Assembly (NCBI GenBank): GCA_022843045.1
Contig: JALHOJ010000011.1
Coordinates: 1-64,000, forward strand
Origin: Phycisphaerales bacterium
Lineage (GTDB): Bacteria > Planctomycetota > Phycisphaerae > Phycisphaerales > UBA1924
Direction: 5' to 3'
Length of the DNA: 64,000 nucleotides
The notes beneath the pieces are model-generated. The model did no database searches. It had not been told where the DNA came from and saw only the letters and a program-made list of their open reading frames with translations. Below, in pieces: positions 15,746 to 24,867 of the stretch. Position numbers and translations under genes: made by a program. Every line of letters starts with the position of its first letter. Within the stretch, counting starts at the first letter, position 1.

Positions 15746-18280
15746 ATGCTTACTCCCCGCACGCTCGTGTGTCTCGCCGGAGTGGTCGCAGTTGCTGCGG
15801 TCGCCGCTTCGATCACGCCCGCCCCGCGCGGCACCACGCTGCTCGCAACGTCCGCATCCTCCGAACCACTGCCGACTGTCGCGATCGCCGCGAATCCCGC
15901 GATCACTCCCGCGCAGGAATCCGAACTCGTCGGCCACCTCGAACGGGCCCTCTTCCAGCAGCTCTCGCCCCGCCATCAGGAAATGATCGCCAACGGCTTC
16001 TCCCGCAAGGCCCGCCTGGGCCTCAGCGCCGCCTGCTTTGCGCCCGACACTCCCACCGAAGTCATCGAAGCCTTCCGCTCGGGCGTCCCCGGCTTTGGCC
16101 AGCGATTCAACGCCGCGACCCGCTGGGGACCCACCGCCCTGGACGTTGACGGCGGCAACCCGGGCGAGCCGACGACGATCACCTGGAGCTTCGTCCCAGA
16201 CGGCACGATCCTGCCCAATGAGTATGGCGAAGGCGACCTGCCCAGCGAGCTCTTCACGTGGATGAACTCGATCTACGGCAACTTCAACACCTGGAAGCCG
16301 CAGTTTGACAGCATCTTCAACCGCTGGTCTGAAGTCAGCGGCCTGGTCTTCGTCTACGAACCCAACGACGACGGCGCGGCGTTCCCCACGACGCCAGGCC
16401 AGGCCGGCGTGCGAGGCGACGTCCGCGTCTCTGCGAAGAACATCGACGGCAACAGCGGCATCCTCGCGTACAACTACTACCCCGACTTTGGCGACATGGT
16501 CATCAACTCGTTTGACTCTTTCTACAGCGACACCAACAACAACTCCATCCGCCTGCGCAACGTGCTCCAGCACGAAGTCGGGCACGGCATCGGCTTTGCC
16601 CACGTCTGCCCGATCCAGAACAACAAGCTGATGGAACCGTTCGTCTCCGTCGCGTACGACGGCGTCCGCCACGACGACATCCGGGCCGCCCAGTTCAACT
16701 ATGGCGACCGCTTCGAGCCCAACAACACCCTCGCCGCCGCCACTAACATCGGCGCGCTCTCCGCGAGCGTCATCACCGTTGGCTCCGTTCCCGCCCCCGC
16801 CGTCGCCAACGCCTCCAGCGTCGGCCTTGCCAGCGCGTCCGACGTCGACTGGTACTCCTTCACCACCTCCGCCTCGGGCGTCGTCACCATCGACCTCCAG
16901 CACATCGGCTTCCTGTATGACGATGGGTCTCAGAATGGCAACAACTGTCCGTTCAGCGGCAGCTGCTGCTTCAACGACTTTACCGACAGCGGGCTCGTAC
17001 CGGTCAGCGTCGAACTGACGACCAGCTCCGGCACAGTGCTCCAATCCGTGCTCGACATTACCGAAGGCTCCGCGACCCTCCGCCGCCAGCTCGGCGCGGG
17101 CTCCTACCGCCTCCGCGTCTTCAACGGCTCTGGCACCGAAGGCACGCAGCTCTACCAGCTCCGGGTCAGTTCCGCCGTGTCGCCCTTGATTGTCGAGCAC
17201 ACGCCTGCGGCGCTGCTTGCGCCTTCCAGCGCGACGATCACCGCCAGCGTGCGGGCCGGTTCGCAAGGCCTGAACAACAACAACGTACGTTTGTTCTATC
17301 GCTCGGCACCTGGACCATTCACCCAAGTCGCGATGACGGTGGTACCCAACACGAGCAATCTTCGAGCGAACTTGCCCGCCACGCCTTGCCCGGGCGGATT
17401 TGAGTACTACATCCAGGCAACCGGCTCGGGCGGCGGCGTCGTCACACTGCCCAGCGACGCGCCCACCTCGTTCTTCAGCACACTCGTGGGCTCGCCCACC
17501 ACCATCTTCAGCGACAACTTCGAGACCAACCAAGGTTGGACGACCGGCCCAGACACCGCGCCGGTTGGTCTGTGGCAGCGGGTCGAACCCGTCGGCACGT
17601 TCGCAGCGCCCGCCGCCGACACGACCGCCGACGGCACGTTCTGCTGGGTCACGCAGCAGTCCGGCGCGTTTGGCGAAGCGGCGGGCACCAACGACGTCGA
17701 CGGCGGATTGGTTCGTCTCGTGAGCCCTGCAATCAACCTGCAAGGCCGCTCTGGCATCCGCGTCAGCTACAAGCGCTGGTACAGCAACGTCGCGGGCGGC
17801 CAAGCGGGCCAGGACGCGTTCCGCGCCCAAGTGTCTGTCAACAACGGCTCGACGTGGACCGACGCGCAAGTGATCGGCCCGGGCACGCCCGACACGATCG
17901 AGTTGCAGGCTGGCTGGCGCGATGCCACGTGGCTCTTCCCCGCAAGCCTCACGCCTTCCGCTCAGACGCGAGTGCGCTTCGTCGCCGAAGACGCTGGCCC
18001 AGGCACGGTGGTCGAAGCGGGCATTGACGACTTCGTCATCACCGCTCTGGGCTGCGGACCTACCTGCGACGACATCGACGTCAACAACGATGGCGGGCTC
18101 TTTGATCCCGTCGACATCGATGCGTTCCTCAGCGTCTTCAGCGAAGGCCCCTGCATCCCGGCAAACGCCATCTGCCAGGACATCGACTTCAACAACGATG
18201 GCTCACTCTTTGACCCCTGCGACATTGACAGCTTCCTGCTGGTCTTCAGCGAAGGGCCTTGCACACCCTGCGGCCAGTGA
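15746..18280 (+). CDS. Secreted metzincin-like metalloprotease with GC-type dockerin tail
   Basis: An 844-residue exported protein from ATG 15746, with GGAG about 10 bases upstream. Signal peptide about 1-22, then a propeptide region. The zinc site HEVGHGIGFAH (276-286) with a following Met-turn segment NKLMEP is of matrixin type. Next comes FEPNNTLAAATNIG, the usual start of a pre-peptidase C-terminal (PPC) domain, then a beta-rich module beginning near TTIFSDNFETNQGWT. The last 72 residues hold two calcium-loop units (DIDVNNDGGLFDPVDIDAF.. and DIDFNNDGSLFDPCDIDSF..), each ending FSEGPC. Family knowledge suggests an extracellular protease anchored by the tail; the tail partner is unknown. 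Confidence 0.85.
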   Translation: MLTPRTLVCLAGVVAVAAVAASITPAPRGTTLLATSASSEPLPTVAIAANPAITPAQESELVGHLERALFQQLSPRHQEMIANGFSRKARLGLSAACFAPDTPTEVIEAFRSGVPGFGQRFNAATRWGPTALDVDGGNPGEPTTITWSFVPDGTILPNEYGEGDLPSELFTWMNSIYGNFNTWKPQFDSIFNRWSEVSGLVFVYEPNDDGAAFPTTPGQAGVRGDVRVSAKNIDGNSGILAYNYYPDFGDMVINSFDSFYSDTNNNSIRLRNVLQHEVGHGIGFAHVCPIQNNKLMEPFVSVAYDGVRHDDIRAAQFNYGDRFEPNNTLAAATNIGALSASVITVGSVPAPAVANASSVGLASASDVDWYSFTTSASGVVTIDLQHIGFLYDDGSQNGNNCPFSGSCCFNDFTDSGLVPVSVELTTSSGTVLQSVLDITEGSATLRRQLGAGSYRLRVFNGSGTEGTQLYQLRVSSAVSPLIVEHTPAALLAPSSATITASVRAGSQGLNNNNVRLFYRSAPGPFTQVAMTVVPNTSNLRANLPATPCPGGFEYYIQATGSGGGVVTLPSDAPTSFFSTLVGSPTTIFSDNFETNQGWTTGPDTAPVGLWQRVEPVGTFAAPAADTTADGTFCWVTQQSGAFGEAAGTNDVDGGLVRLVSPAINLQGRSGIRVSYKRWYSNVAGGQAGQDAFRAQVSVNNGSTWTDAQVIGPGTPDTIELQAGWRDATWLFPASLTPSAQTRVRFVAEDAGPGTVVEAGIDDFVITALGCGPTCDDIDVNNDGGLFDPVDIDAFLSVFSEGPCIPANAICQDIDFNNDGSLFDPCDIDSFLLVFSEGPCTPCGQ

Positions 18281-18328
18281 GCCGTCTGTGGAGCGTGGCT
18301 GACAGCTGAATCGCGGTGAGACTTCTGC

Positions 18329-18357
18329 CGGGGGGGCTTGTGCCCCCCGGTTTTTTT
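18329..18357 (+). terminator. Rho-independent terminator overlapping the opposing stop codon
   Basis: A perfect 9-bp GC stem (ccggggggc at 18329-18337, gccccccgg at 18342-18350) with a TTGT loop is followed by seven Ts. The last two Ts are also part of the TAA stop (18356-18358) of the convergent thioredoxin gene. Confidence 0.92.
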
Positions 18358-18928
18358 AGTCTGCGTGACGCTGACGCAGCTTGGATGACAGACGCGCGAT
18401 CAGGTGGGCACGTTCGAACTCGTTCACCCAATCCTGCAGAGTCGCGGCGGCTTCGTCGGTCGCGAGTCCCGCGCCTGGGATCATGCACGAAGCGCCGATG
18501 GACTTGGCGGCCTGAGCCCTGAGCCTCGCGAGGCTCTTGTCGCCGTAGAGCGAAAGGAAGTCGAAGTCCTCGTTGAGGAACAGCACGGTGGGGACGCGGT
18601 TGCCGCCACAGATCTTGACGTGGTTTGACAGTTCGATCGCCTCATCGCGGTCGACGAGGCGGAGGCTGATCATGCCGGCATTGGCGCCGGCGATCGCGCC
18701 GATCATGGGGACCTGGTGGACGCAGTCCCCGCACCACGTGCCCGAGATGACCAGTATGTTGATCCGGCGGGTGAACGAAGCGATCAGGGCGCGCTGCGCT
18801 TCGGTCATGCGGACCCGCTCGCGGGCGGCGTGCCAAGAGGATTGCTGATCGGGCGTGCCAGTGGCGATATAGGCGTCATAGACAAAGCCGGATTCGAAGA
18901 ATCGACGGAGAGATGAGGGCTCGAGCAT
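18356..18928 (-). CDS. Thioredoxin-fold protein with WCGDC active site
   Basis: A 190-residue cytoplasmic protein if started at ATG 18928; the frame extends to a GTG at 19153, but that part is Ser/Arg-rich and unlike the family. The active site NILVISGTWCGDCVHQVPM has the CxxC pair, and the cis-Pro lies in GGNRVPTVLFLNEDF. Thioredoxin-family proteins of this type (TRX_9-like) lack a signal peptide and reduce cytosolic disulfides. The partner is unknown. No obvious Shine-Dalgarno precedes the chosen start (GAAAG about 10 bases upstream). Confidence 0.8.
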   Translation of the reverse strand: MLEPSSLRRFFESGFVYDAYIATGTPDQQSSWHAARERVRMTEAQRALIASFTRRINILVISGTWCGDCVHQVPMIGAIAGANAGMISLRLVDRDEAIELSNHVKICGGNRVPTVLFLNEDFDFLSLYGDKSLARLRAQAAKSIGASCMIPGAGLATDEAAATLQDWVNEFERAHLIARLSSKLRQRHAD

Positions 18929-19149
18929 GGGCTTGCTTTCGGAGGAGGCTGGAAGCGCACAGGGAACAAATCGCGCGGCACAGTGCGACGATCGTTGGAA
19001 CCGAAGCGAGCGGGGAAAACTCGAGGTTGCCGCCACCGCGCGTGCCAACCGCAGCGTCGTCACATCGCTTCGACTCGCGTCACTCGTCAGATGAGCGTGG
19101 TGAGAAAAGGTGTCAGACCGAGGCGCGTCCACAACGATGCGCGGATCGC

Positions 19150-19941
19150 TCACTCATCAGTAGGAACCGCGCCCTGGCTTGCGGCGTCGAGCTCGTCCCA
19201 CGCGCTGTTGACCGCTTCGGCGTTGGCGCCGTCCTTGTTGGTGGCCAGACGGCTGCGAAGGCGCATGCCGGGGTCGTTGTACCAGCGGATCGTGAGATCG
19301 GCGCGGAAGAAGTTGACGCCCATGGGATGGTTGAGATCCTCGCGAGAGCGAAGAGCATCTGCGATCAGGCTGGTGCTCGAAGGATCGATCTCGTACAGGA
19401 ATCGAGTCACCGGGTTTGGCATGTCGGGCCGGGCGGCGGCGAAGTTTGGGCCTTGGCCGCGATACTGGTAGTTCGAAAGGACTTCCGCGTCCGGCTGACG
19501 CCAGGAATCCGCAACTACGTTGAAACCCAGGTCCCCGCGCTGGGACGGGCAGTAGAAGACCTTGGGAGCGTCCACGATTTCCGACGCGTACAGCAAGCCC
19601 AGACCATCCCAGCCGTCGGCGGTCTGCCGCTTGCTCGCGGCCAGTCGCAGCGCGATCATGGATTGCGGCTCGGCGCCGGACCGGCCCGGTCCGCTGTGCA
19701 GGAACACGCTGGGCGCCAGTAACCCGTTGTTGCCATCGGCGTACTGGAGCAGCCCGGTGCCGATCTGACGCAGGTTGGATTGGCACACGACGCGCCGCCC
19801 TGCTTCGGTCACGGTCGACATGCTGGGCAGCAGCAGCGAAATGATCAGGGCGATCACCGCGATCGACACGAGCACATCGAGCAGTGTAAAGCCGCGGCGC
19901 ATTGCGCCAGCTGCCCGCGAGATGTTCTGCACCCGCACCAT
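19150..19941 (-). CDS. Type II pseudopilin-like protein (DUF1559-style) with Asp at +5
   Basis: A 263-residue protein with a prepilin leader, MRRG before FTLLDVLVSIAVIALIISLL. ATG 19941 has AGAGG about 12 bases upstream; ATG 19902 is the alternative. Canonical prepilins have Glu at position 5 of the mature chain; here it is Asp. The rest is typical of planctomycete secreted pseudopilins: RRVVCQSNLRQIGTGLLQYA after the helix and a late H-x-G-like F-R-A-D-L display segment. Role is probably as an exported pilin-like substrate. It is divergent from the sigma-factor gene. Confidence 0.7.
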   Translation of the reverse strand: MVRVQNISRAAGAMRRGFTLLDVLVSIAVIALIISLLLPSMSTVTEAGRRVVCQSNLRQIGTGLLQYADGNNGLLAPSVFLHSGPGRSGAEPQSMIALRLAASKRQTADGWDGLGLLYASEIVDAPKVFYCPSQRGDLGFNVVADSWRQPDAEVLSNYQYRGQGPNFAAARPDMPNPVTRFLYEIDPSSTSLIADALRSREDLNHPMGVNFFRADLTIRWYNDPGMRLRSRLATNKDGANAEAVNSAWDELDAASQGAVPTDE

Positions 19942-20346
19942 CTGGTGAGGACCTCTGTTTGGTTGCACGGCTTCGCCCATCCGGGCGTCGCCGCGTCGCT
20001 AACTCGCCCATTCGTGCGTCGCCCGATCGCGCCGCCCGAACGTACTTCTCGGCCTCCATGCATCCGACCGCTTCAGTCTACCACATTCTTCGAATTTACA
20101 CAAGCCCTTTGCAACCTCCAAACTTTTTGCAAATTCATTGAGTGTCATCCCCTACTACCAAACACCTTCCAGACAGAGCCGGACAGTCAATCCAACCCCA
20201 CTTTCTACCAAACCTCGCGCGCTTTCAGCGTTATGGCGGGATCCCTCGCGTGTCTCCGACGTATATCCACACGTGGATTCTGCAATCGGTCTTCTGGGGA
20301 CGATTCCCGGATTCACGTGTGTAGCTTCAGCGGAAAGGACAAGGCA
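19942..20346. other. AT-richer divergent regulatory region between pseudopilin and sigma factor
   Basis: About 405 bases with no supported gene and notably lower GC in 20080-20230. It holds a minus-strand promoter candidate (20075-20103) and two copies of ctaccaaac (20155-20163 and 20205-20213, exactly 50 bases apart) upstream of the sigma gene. A GAAAGGA ribosome site at 20333-20339 belongs to the sigma gene. Confidence 0.45.
20075..20103 (-). promoter_or_regulatory. Possible sigma-70-type promoter for the pseudopilin gene
   Basis: On the minus strand TTGTGT (20103-20098) and TAGACT (20080-20075) are spaced by 17 bases. The leader to ATG 19941 would be about 125 bases. Both hexamers match the consensus only partly. 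Confidence 0.35.
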
Positions 20347-20928
20347 GTGGCCGCTGGTCGAACCCAGCACGACGGACCCGCGGACCGCGCGCTCATGCAG
20401 CGCGTGGCTGCCAACGACGAACACGCCATCGCCACCCTCTACGACCGCTTCAGTTCGCTGGTCTATCGCATGGCCCTCCAGTCCATGCCCAGCAAGACCG
20501 AAGCCGAAGACGCGGTGCAGGAGATCTTCGTGCGGCTCTGGCGCACGGCGGGTCGGTACGACGACGAGAAGGCGGCGCTGGTGACATGGGTCATGCTCAT
20601 CAGCCGGCGTCACCTGGTGGACAAGTTGCGGCGCAATCGCGCCCGCCTGCGTCCCACTTCGCTCGATCATCCGGCCTCGACCGCGGCGCCGGTCGCTCCG
20701 GGGATGACCAGCAGATTGGACACTGAAGACAAGATGTCGGCCCTGATGAAACGGATCGATACCTTGCCCGAACTTCAGAAAACCGTGGTGACTCGGGCCT
20801 ACCTGGGTGGACAGACGCTGCGGCAGATTGGTGAAGAACTCAACACGCCTCTGGGGACAATCAAGTCAGCGCTCAGCAGAGCCTTGGTGCGATTGCGGGA
20901 ACGAACTGGTGAGGAGTTGGTGGTATGA
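20347..20928 (+). CDS. ECF-type RNA polymerase sigma factor
   Basis: A 193-residue sigma factor started at GTG 20347, 7 bases after GAAAGGA. Region 2 reads ALMQRVAANDEHAIATLYDR through SKTEAEDAVQEIFVRLWRTA; region 4 reads LPELQKTVVTRAYLGGQTLR then IGEELNTPLGTIKSALSRAL. It is closest in layout to SigK-like group IV factors, which pair with RskA-type anti-sigma proteins. The stop overlaps the next start as ATGA, so the two are translationally coupled. The open frame upstream of 20347 is not protein-like. Confidence 0.92.
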   Translation: MAAGRTQHDGPADRALMQRVAANDEHAIATLYDRFSSLVYRMALQSMPSKTEAEDAVQEIFVRLWRTAGRYDDEKAALVTWVMLISRRHLVDKLRRNRARLRPTSLDHPASTAAPVAPGMTSRLDTEDKMSALMKRIDTLPELQKTVVTRAYLGGQTLRQIGEELNTPLGTIKSALSRALVRLRERTGEELVV

Positions 20929-21722
20929 CGTTGCGTGAATTGCTCGAAACTTCGAATCTCGCCGCGCTGGGCCTCCTGGATAAGGAAGAGCATGCCCAGT
21001 TCGAGCGAGCACTGGCGCAGGCGCCCGAGGGTGTGTGCCGCCAGGTGATCGCGGAGCAGGCCCGCTGGGCTTCTTCGGGCGTGCTGCTGCCCGACGCGAC
21101 GCCGCCCGTCGCCCTGCGCGATCGCGTGCTGGATGGCGTGCGCAACGCGATCGTCGAATCGTCCATCTCCGCCGATGACTTCTCTCTCCTCCGGGAGACT
21201 CACGGCATCGGTCCACGCAAGGTGAGCGCCAGCTGGCGGGCCTCGGCGATGGGCCTGATGGCTGCTGTCGTCGTCCTGGGCAGTGCATTCCTGTACGTCT
21301 ACCAGACCAACGTCGCGCGGACCAACAGCATCAGCGGCAACTCACTCGTGACCGAGTTCGCCAACAAGTTCGAGGCTGAGTTCCCGGACATCATGTTCGA
21401 CCCCGCCACGCTGCACGTGATCTTCGTGAGCGAGGACGAGTCCTTTGCCGGCAAGGTCGCGTTCTTCGCCAATCCCGACTGGACCGACAGCCGCATCGTC
21501 ACGAGCAACCTGCCACGCCTCGACAACGAGGAGTACCGCGTTGTCGAACTCGATCAGAACGATCAGATCACCCGCTCGCTCGTCTCTCTCGCTGGCGGCG
21601 TGCAAACCAACCCCATCGTGCTGCCCAAGGTCGCTGCTGGCACGAAGCTCGCACTGGTTCGCGTCGCCACCGGCGCTCGCCAGGACCAGGGCACAGTGCT
21701 CATGACCGCCAAGGTCGCCTGA
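20925..21722 (+). CDS. Membrane anti-sigma factor, RskA-like
   Basis: A 265-residue single-pass protein. The cytoplasmic part (1-105) carries the sigma-binding helices, without the HxxxCxxC zinc motif. One helix (WRASAMGLMAAVVVLGSAFL, about 104-123) spans the membrane. The outer domain (130-265) is an RskA-type beta domain with HVIFVSEDESFAGKVAFFAN and GTKLALVRVATGAR. It should hold the upstream sigma factor inactive until cleaved by site-1/site-2 proteases; those are not in the window. ATGA coupling with the sigma gene supports the pairing. Confidence 0.85.
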   Translation: MTLRELLETSNLAALGLLDKEEHAQFERALAQAPEGVCRQVIAEQARWASSGVLLPDATPPVALRDRVLDGVRNAIVESSISADDFSLLRETHGIGPRKVSASWRASAMGLMAAVVVLGSAFLYVYQTNVARTNSISGNSLVTEFANKFEAEFPDIMFDPATLHVIFVSEDESFAGKVAFFANPDWTDSRIVTSNLPRLDNEEYRVVELDQNDQITRSLVSLAGGVQTNPIVLPKVAAGTKLALVRVATGARQDQGTVLMTAKVA

Positions 21723-21752
21723 GCAGCAAACCCAATCACGATTCAACGAAAC

Positions 21753-21781
21753 GGGCCCGGCGTCTCCTCCACGCCGGGCCC
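21753..21781. terminator. Bidirectional terminator between convergent genes
   Basis: Perfect 11-bp inverted repeat gggcccggcgt (21753-21763) and acgccgggccc (21771-21781) with a 7-base loop, 30 bases after the anti-sigma stop and 38 bases before the end of the opposing gene. T-rich sequence is short on both sides. Confidence 0.8.
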
Positions 21782-21819
21782 ATTGCTTTGTTCCTGCCTT
21801 GCTCACGGCGACTGCACGA

Positions 21820-24800
21820 TCAGGCGGCCTTCTTCTGCGCCTCGTCCTTCTTGACCGTGCGCTTCTCGATGTCCTTGAGGTCGGGCATGCTGACATCGCC
21901 CCAACGGGCCTGATCCAGCACCGCCGCCATCTGCGTATCGCGCTCGAACTGCGTCTTCGCCCCGGCGAGCTTGCGCCAGATGCCCATCGCGATCATGCCG
22001 AAGAGCAGCACGCCGCCACCCAGCATGCCCAGGGCCCAGTACATCCGCGTCTTGTCGATCGGATCGGTGCCAGACTTGGCCTGCTGTTTGACGGCGGTGA
22101 CGCTGCCATCGACGCGGGCCGTCTGAGCCGCGTTGGCGTGGCTGACGAAAGCCGCGGTGAAGGTGTCAAGCACTCGCTCCGTGCGTGAACTGCCTTCGCC
22201 AGAGAGCGAGAGCATCATCTCGCCCGGCGTGCGCTCCTGCACATCGATCTGCTGTTCGGCGAGCTGCTTGGCCGCGGACGCGGACGCGAGCTCCGCGAAC
22301 CCGACACGTTGGAATCGTTCGCCCGCCATCTGGTGGAAGCGAGGGTCCTTGAGGATGTTCTCGTGGTACTCCTTCCACTCCGCAAGCTCGGCACCGTTGA
22401 GATCGCGCCCGCGCCCGTCCGCTGAGATCACCGACGTCGCAACGAATGTCGCGGGAGCCACTTCGCGGGCGATGCCATAGGACAGCCCTGCGAGGATCGC
22501 GATGCTGGTGGTGACGCAGAGCAGTACGACGCCAACCTTGCTCTTGGCCGCCGCGCTCTGCACGCGGCGTTCCGCGTCGATCACGCGCTCGCGGGCCTGG
22601 GCGAGTTCGGCCCGCTGGCTGAGGACGCGTTCGGTCTGCTCGAATCGTTTGCGGAGGGCTTCGCTGCCCTTGCGGATCTTGTCGGTCTGATCGCGCATCA
22701 GCGATCGCGCGTGCTGCAGGCGGACGCGCTTGCGCTCCATCGACTCGGGATTGCGCCAACCGCCCGGGATGTACGCGCCGTCCTCGTTGCGAGCCCGCAG
22801 GCGGGTCTCGAGCGCGACAATCCGCGACATCGCGTCCGAAAGCTGGTGCGTGGTCACCTCAAGCTGCTCCTTCATCTCGTTGCGTTGGCTCGCGTCCTCG
22901 CGGATGCGCTCCCGCAGGGCCGACAGACCCGTCTGCGCGTCGGTCGCGCCGGCGAGGCTCGCGATGCTCTCGCTCAGGCGTGCGGCCTGCTCGTGCTCGA
23001 CGCCCCAGAGTTGCTCGTATTCCTCGACGACGCCCGTGAGCTCGCGCACGATCGCGCCGCGCTGGGAGCGCTCTTCTTCGAGCTTGCGTTGCCACTCGAC
23101 GACCGCTGCCTCGCCCTGTGACGCGCTGGTGCGTGCCTCTTCGATGGTGCGTTCGATCCGCGCCTTGGTCTCGGCTTCGAGGCGCTCACGCTCCTGTGCG
23201 ATTGCCTGTCGGGCCTGCTCGCGCACGTCATGCAGTTCCCTCTCGAACTGCTGGCGAGCCTCACGCCGCGCCGCTTCGAGCGACATCGACGCTTGCCCGG
23301 CGTGCAGCGCGAGCTGGCTGGCGAGGTTCTCCGCGTGCTGGCTCTCGAGCTTGCTGGCGAGGTCCTGGCGAGTCTTCTCGCACGCCGCATCCATCACCTG
23401 CTGCATTCGCTGCTGCGCGGCGATCTCCCACTTCTTCTGTTCGCTCGCGAGGCGCTGATTGCTCTCCGCAAGAGCCGCGGCTTTCGCGCCTTCGATCTCG
23501 CGGGCAAGCTCCTCTGCCATTTCCTCCCGCAGACGCTTCTCCAGAGCCGCCGCGGACGCGCTGCTGGCTTCCGCGATCGCCTGACTCAGTCGCTCGCTGC
23601 TGCGCCGCTCAAACTGGCGGCGCTCGTCTGCGAACGCGACCCGCTGCTGTTCCTTGGCCTGCTCAAACTCACCGCGCAGTTCATCGCGGTTGCGAGAGAG
23701 GGCCTGGTCCATCTCCTGCTCGAATCGAGCGGCGAGTTCCTGAGCAATCGACGCCGCCTTGGCGTGGGCCGCGTCGCGTGCGCTGACGGCTTCGTCGAGT
23801 TCGCGACGCAAGCGCTCAACGCCGGCTTCCATCTCCTGGCACCGCTGCTGCAACTGCGACACCGCGCCCGCGGCCTGCTGGCACTGTCCGTGCAGCGACT
23901 GGGCGTGGTCCTGTTCGTTCTTGAGCGCCACTTCGAGCTGCCCCACACGACCGCGGAGTTCGCCGGCCTGCTGAGCGTTCGCCTTGGCTTCTTGCAACTC
24001 TGTTTCCATCGCGGCGCAACGCTGCTGGGCGTCGCTCACCTGGCCATGAGCCTGCTCAAGCTGCGACTGGCACGCGCTGAGTTGCGTGCGGCTTTCTTCC
24101 ATGCCCTTCTCACGCTCCGTGATGGTCGATTGCAGGTCCGCGATGCGCTTCTCGCGGGTCGCGATCTGCTTCTGGGTCGCCGCTTGCTGCTCCTCAAGCT
24201 GCTTCTCACGCTGGGCGAGTTGCTTCTCGCGTTCATCACTCGCACGGCGCAGCGCGTCTAGCTGCTCGCGCTCCTGTTGCAGCGCGGCGCGGGCCTTGGC
24301 CAGTTCCTTCTGGGCCCGATCCAGCGCTTCGCCTTGCTCTGCGAGTTCCTTGGCGCGTTTGTCCAGTTCGCGGGCCCGCTCGCTCAGCTTCTCGGCGTCG
24401 CGACGTGCCACCGCGCGTTGCGAGTCGATTTCAGCGAGCGCGGCCGCCGTGGCTTCTTCGCTCTGACGCTGGGCCTCGGCGTGGGCCCGCATCGCGTGGT
24501 CGATCTGCTCGGCCCGAGTCGCAAGGCTGCGTTCGCGATCTTCGAGCTCCTGGCGGGCCTGGTCCAGTTGGTGCACCTGCTCGTCGAAGCGGGCCCGCAG
24601 TTCGCTCAGCTCCCGGCTCTTGTCCGCGAGTTGGCCGTCGCGCGCATGAATCTCGTCCTCACGCTCGCGCAGGCGATTCTGGAGCGCCTGACGCTCGGCG
24701 TACAGCTTGCGCAGCGCATCAAGGCCGGTCTCAAACTCGCTCAGGACCTTGAGCACGTCCTGGCCGCCCGGCACGAGCTGCGCCATCGCCTCGGTGGTCG

Positions 24801-24867
24801 GGTCCTGCTGCCCTGCGTTCTGGTCGGGGGTGGTGAAACCGTGCTTGCGACGTTCGTTGGACGACAT
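21820..24867 (-). CDS. Giant coiled-coil protein with C-terminal Wzz-like membrane module
   Basis: A 1015-residue protein from ATG 24867, with GGAG about 8 bases upstream; the frame extends further but is not protein-like. Residues about 40-770 are near-continuous coiled coil (E, Q, A, R, K, L rich). Two transmembrane helices follow: about 778-800 (VGVVLLCVTTSIAILAGLSY) and about 942-965 (YWALGMLGGGVLLFGMIAMG). Between them a periplasmic domain of about 140 residues has the order of Wzz/GNVR polysaccharide copolymerases: a beta strand after TM1 (ATFVATSVIS), ILKDPRFHQMAGERFQ, LAEQQIDVQERTPGEMMLSL, then a helix. A short basic cytoplasmic tail ends it. I infer a role in envelope polysaccharide assembly; the coiled coil could be a scaffold. 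The Wzz match is by eye. Confidence 0.75.
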   Translation of the reverse strand: MSSNERRKHGFTTPDQNAGQQDPTTEAMAQLVPGGQDVLKVLSEFETGLDALRKLYAERQALQNRLREREDEIHARDGQLADKSRELSELRARFDEQVHQLDQARQELEDRERSLATRAEQIDHAMRAHAEAQRQSEEATAAALAEIDSQRAVARRDAEKLSERARELDKRAKELAEQGEALDRAQKELAKARAALQQEREQLDALRRASDEREKQLAQREKQLEEQQAATQKQIATREKRIADLQSTITEREKGMEESRTQLSACQSQLEQAHGQVSDAQQRCAAMETELQEAKANAQQAGELRGRVGQLEVALKNEQDHAQSLHGQCQQAAGAVSQLQQRCQEMEAGVERLRRELDEAVSARDAAHAKAASIAQELAARFEQEMDQALSRNRDELRGEFEQAKEQQRVAFADERRQFERRSSERLSQAIAEASSASAAALEKRLREEMAEELAREIEGAKAAALAESNQRLASEQKKWEIAAQQRMQQVMDAACEKTRQDLASKLESQHAENLASQLALHAGQASMSLEAARREARQQFERELHDVREQARQAIAQERERLEAETKARIERTIEEARTSASQGEAAVVEWQRKLEEERSQRGAIVRELTGVVEEYEQLWGVEHEQAARLSESIASLAGATDAQTGLSALRERIREDASQRNEMKEQLEVTTHQLSDAMSRIVALETRLRARNEDGAYIPGGWRNPESMERKRVRLQHARSLMRDQTDKIRKGSEALRKRFEQTERVLSQRAELAQARERVIDAERRVQSAAAKSKVGVVLLCVTTSIAILAGLSYGIAREVAPATFVATSVISADGRGRDLNGAELAEWKEYHENILKDPRFHQMAGERFQRVGFAELASASAAKQLAEQQIDVQERTPGEMMLSLSGEGSSRTERVLDTFTAAFVSHANAAQTARVDGSVTAVKQQAKSGTDPIDKTRMYWALGMLGGGVLLFGMIAMGIWRKLAGAKTQFERDTQMAAVLDQARWGDVSMPDLKDIEKRTVKKDEAQKKAA

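Noticed and set aside
15365-17869. 834-residue minus frame opposite the metalloprotease
   Set aside because: R/G/A/V-rich shadow frame; the plus strand has signal peptide, zinc site and dockerin tail.
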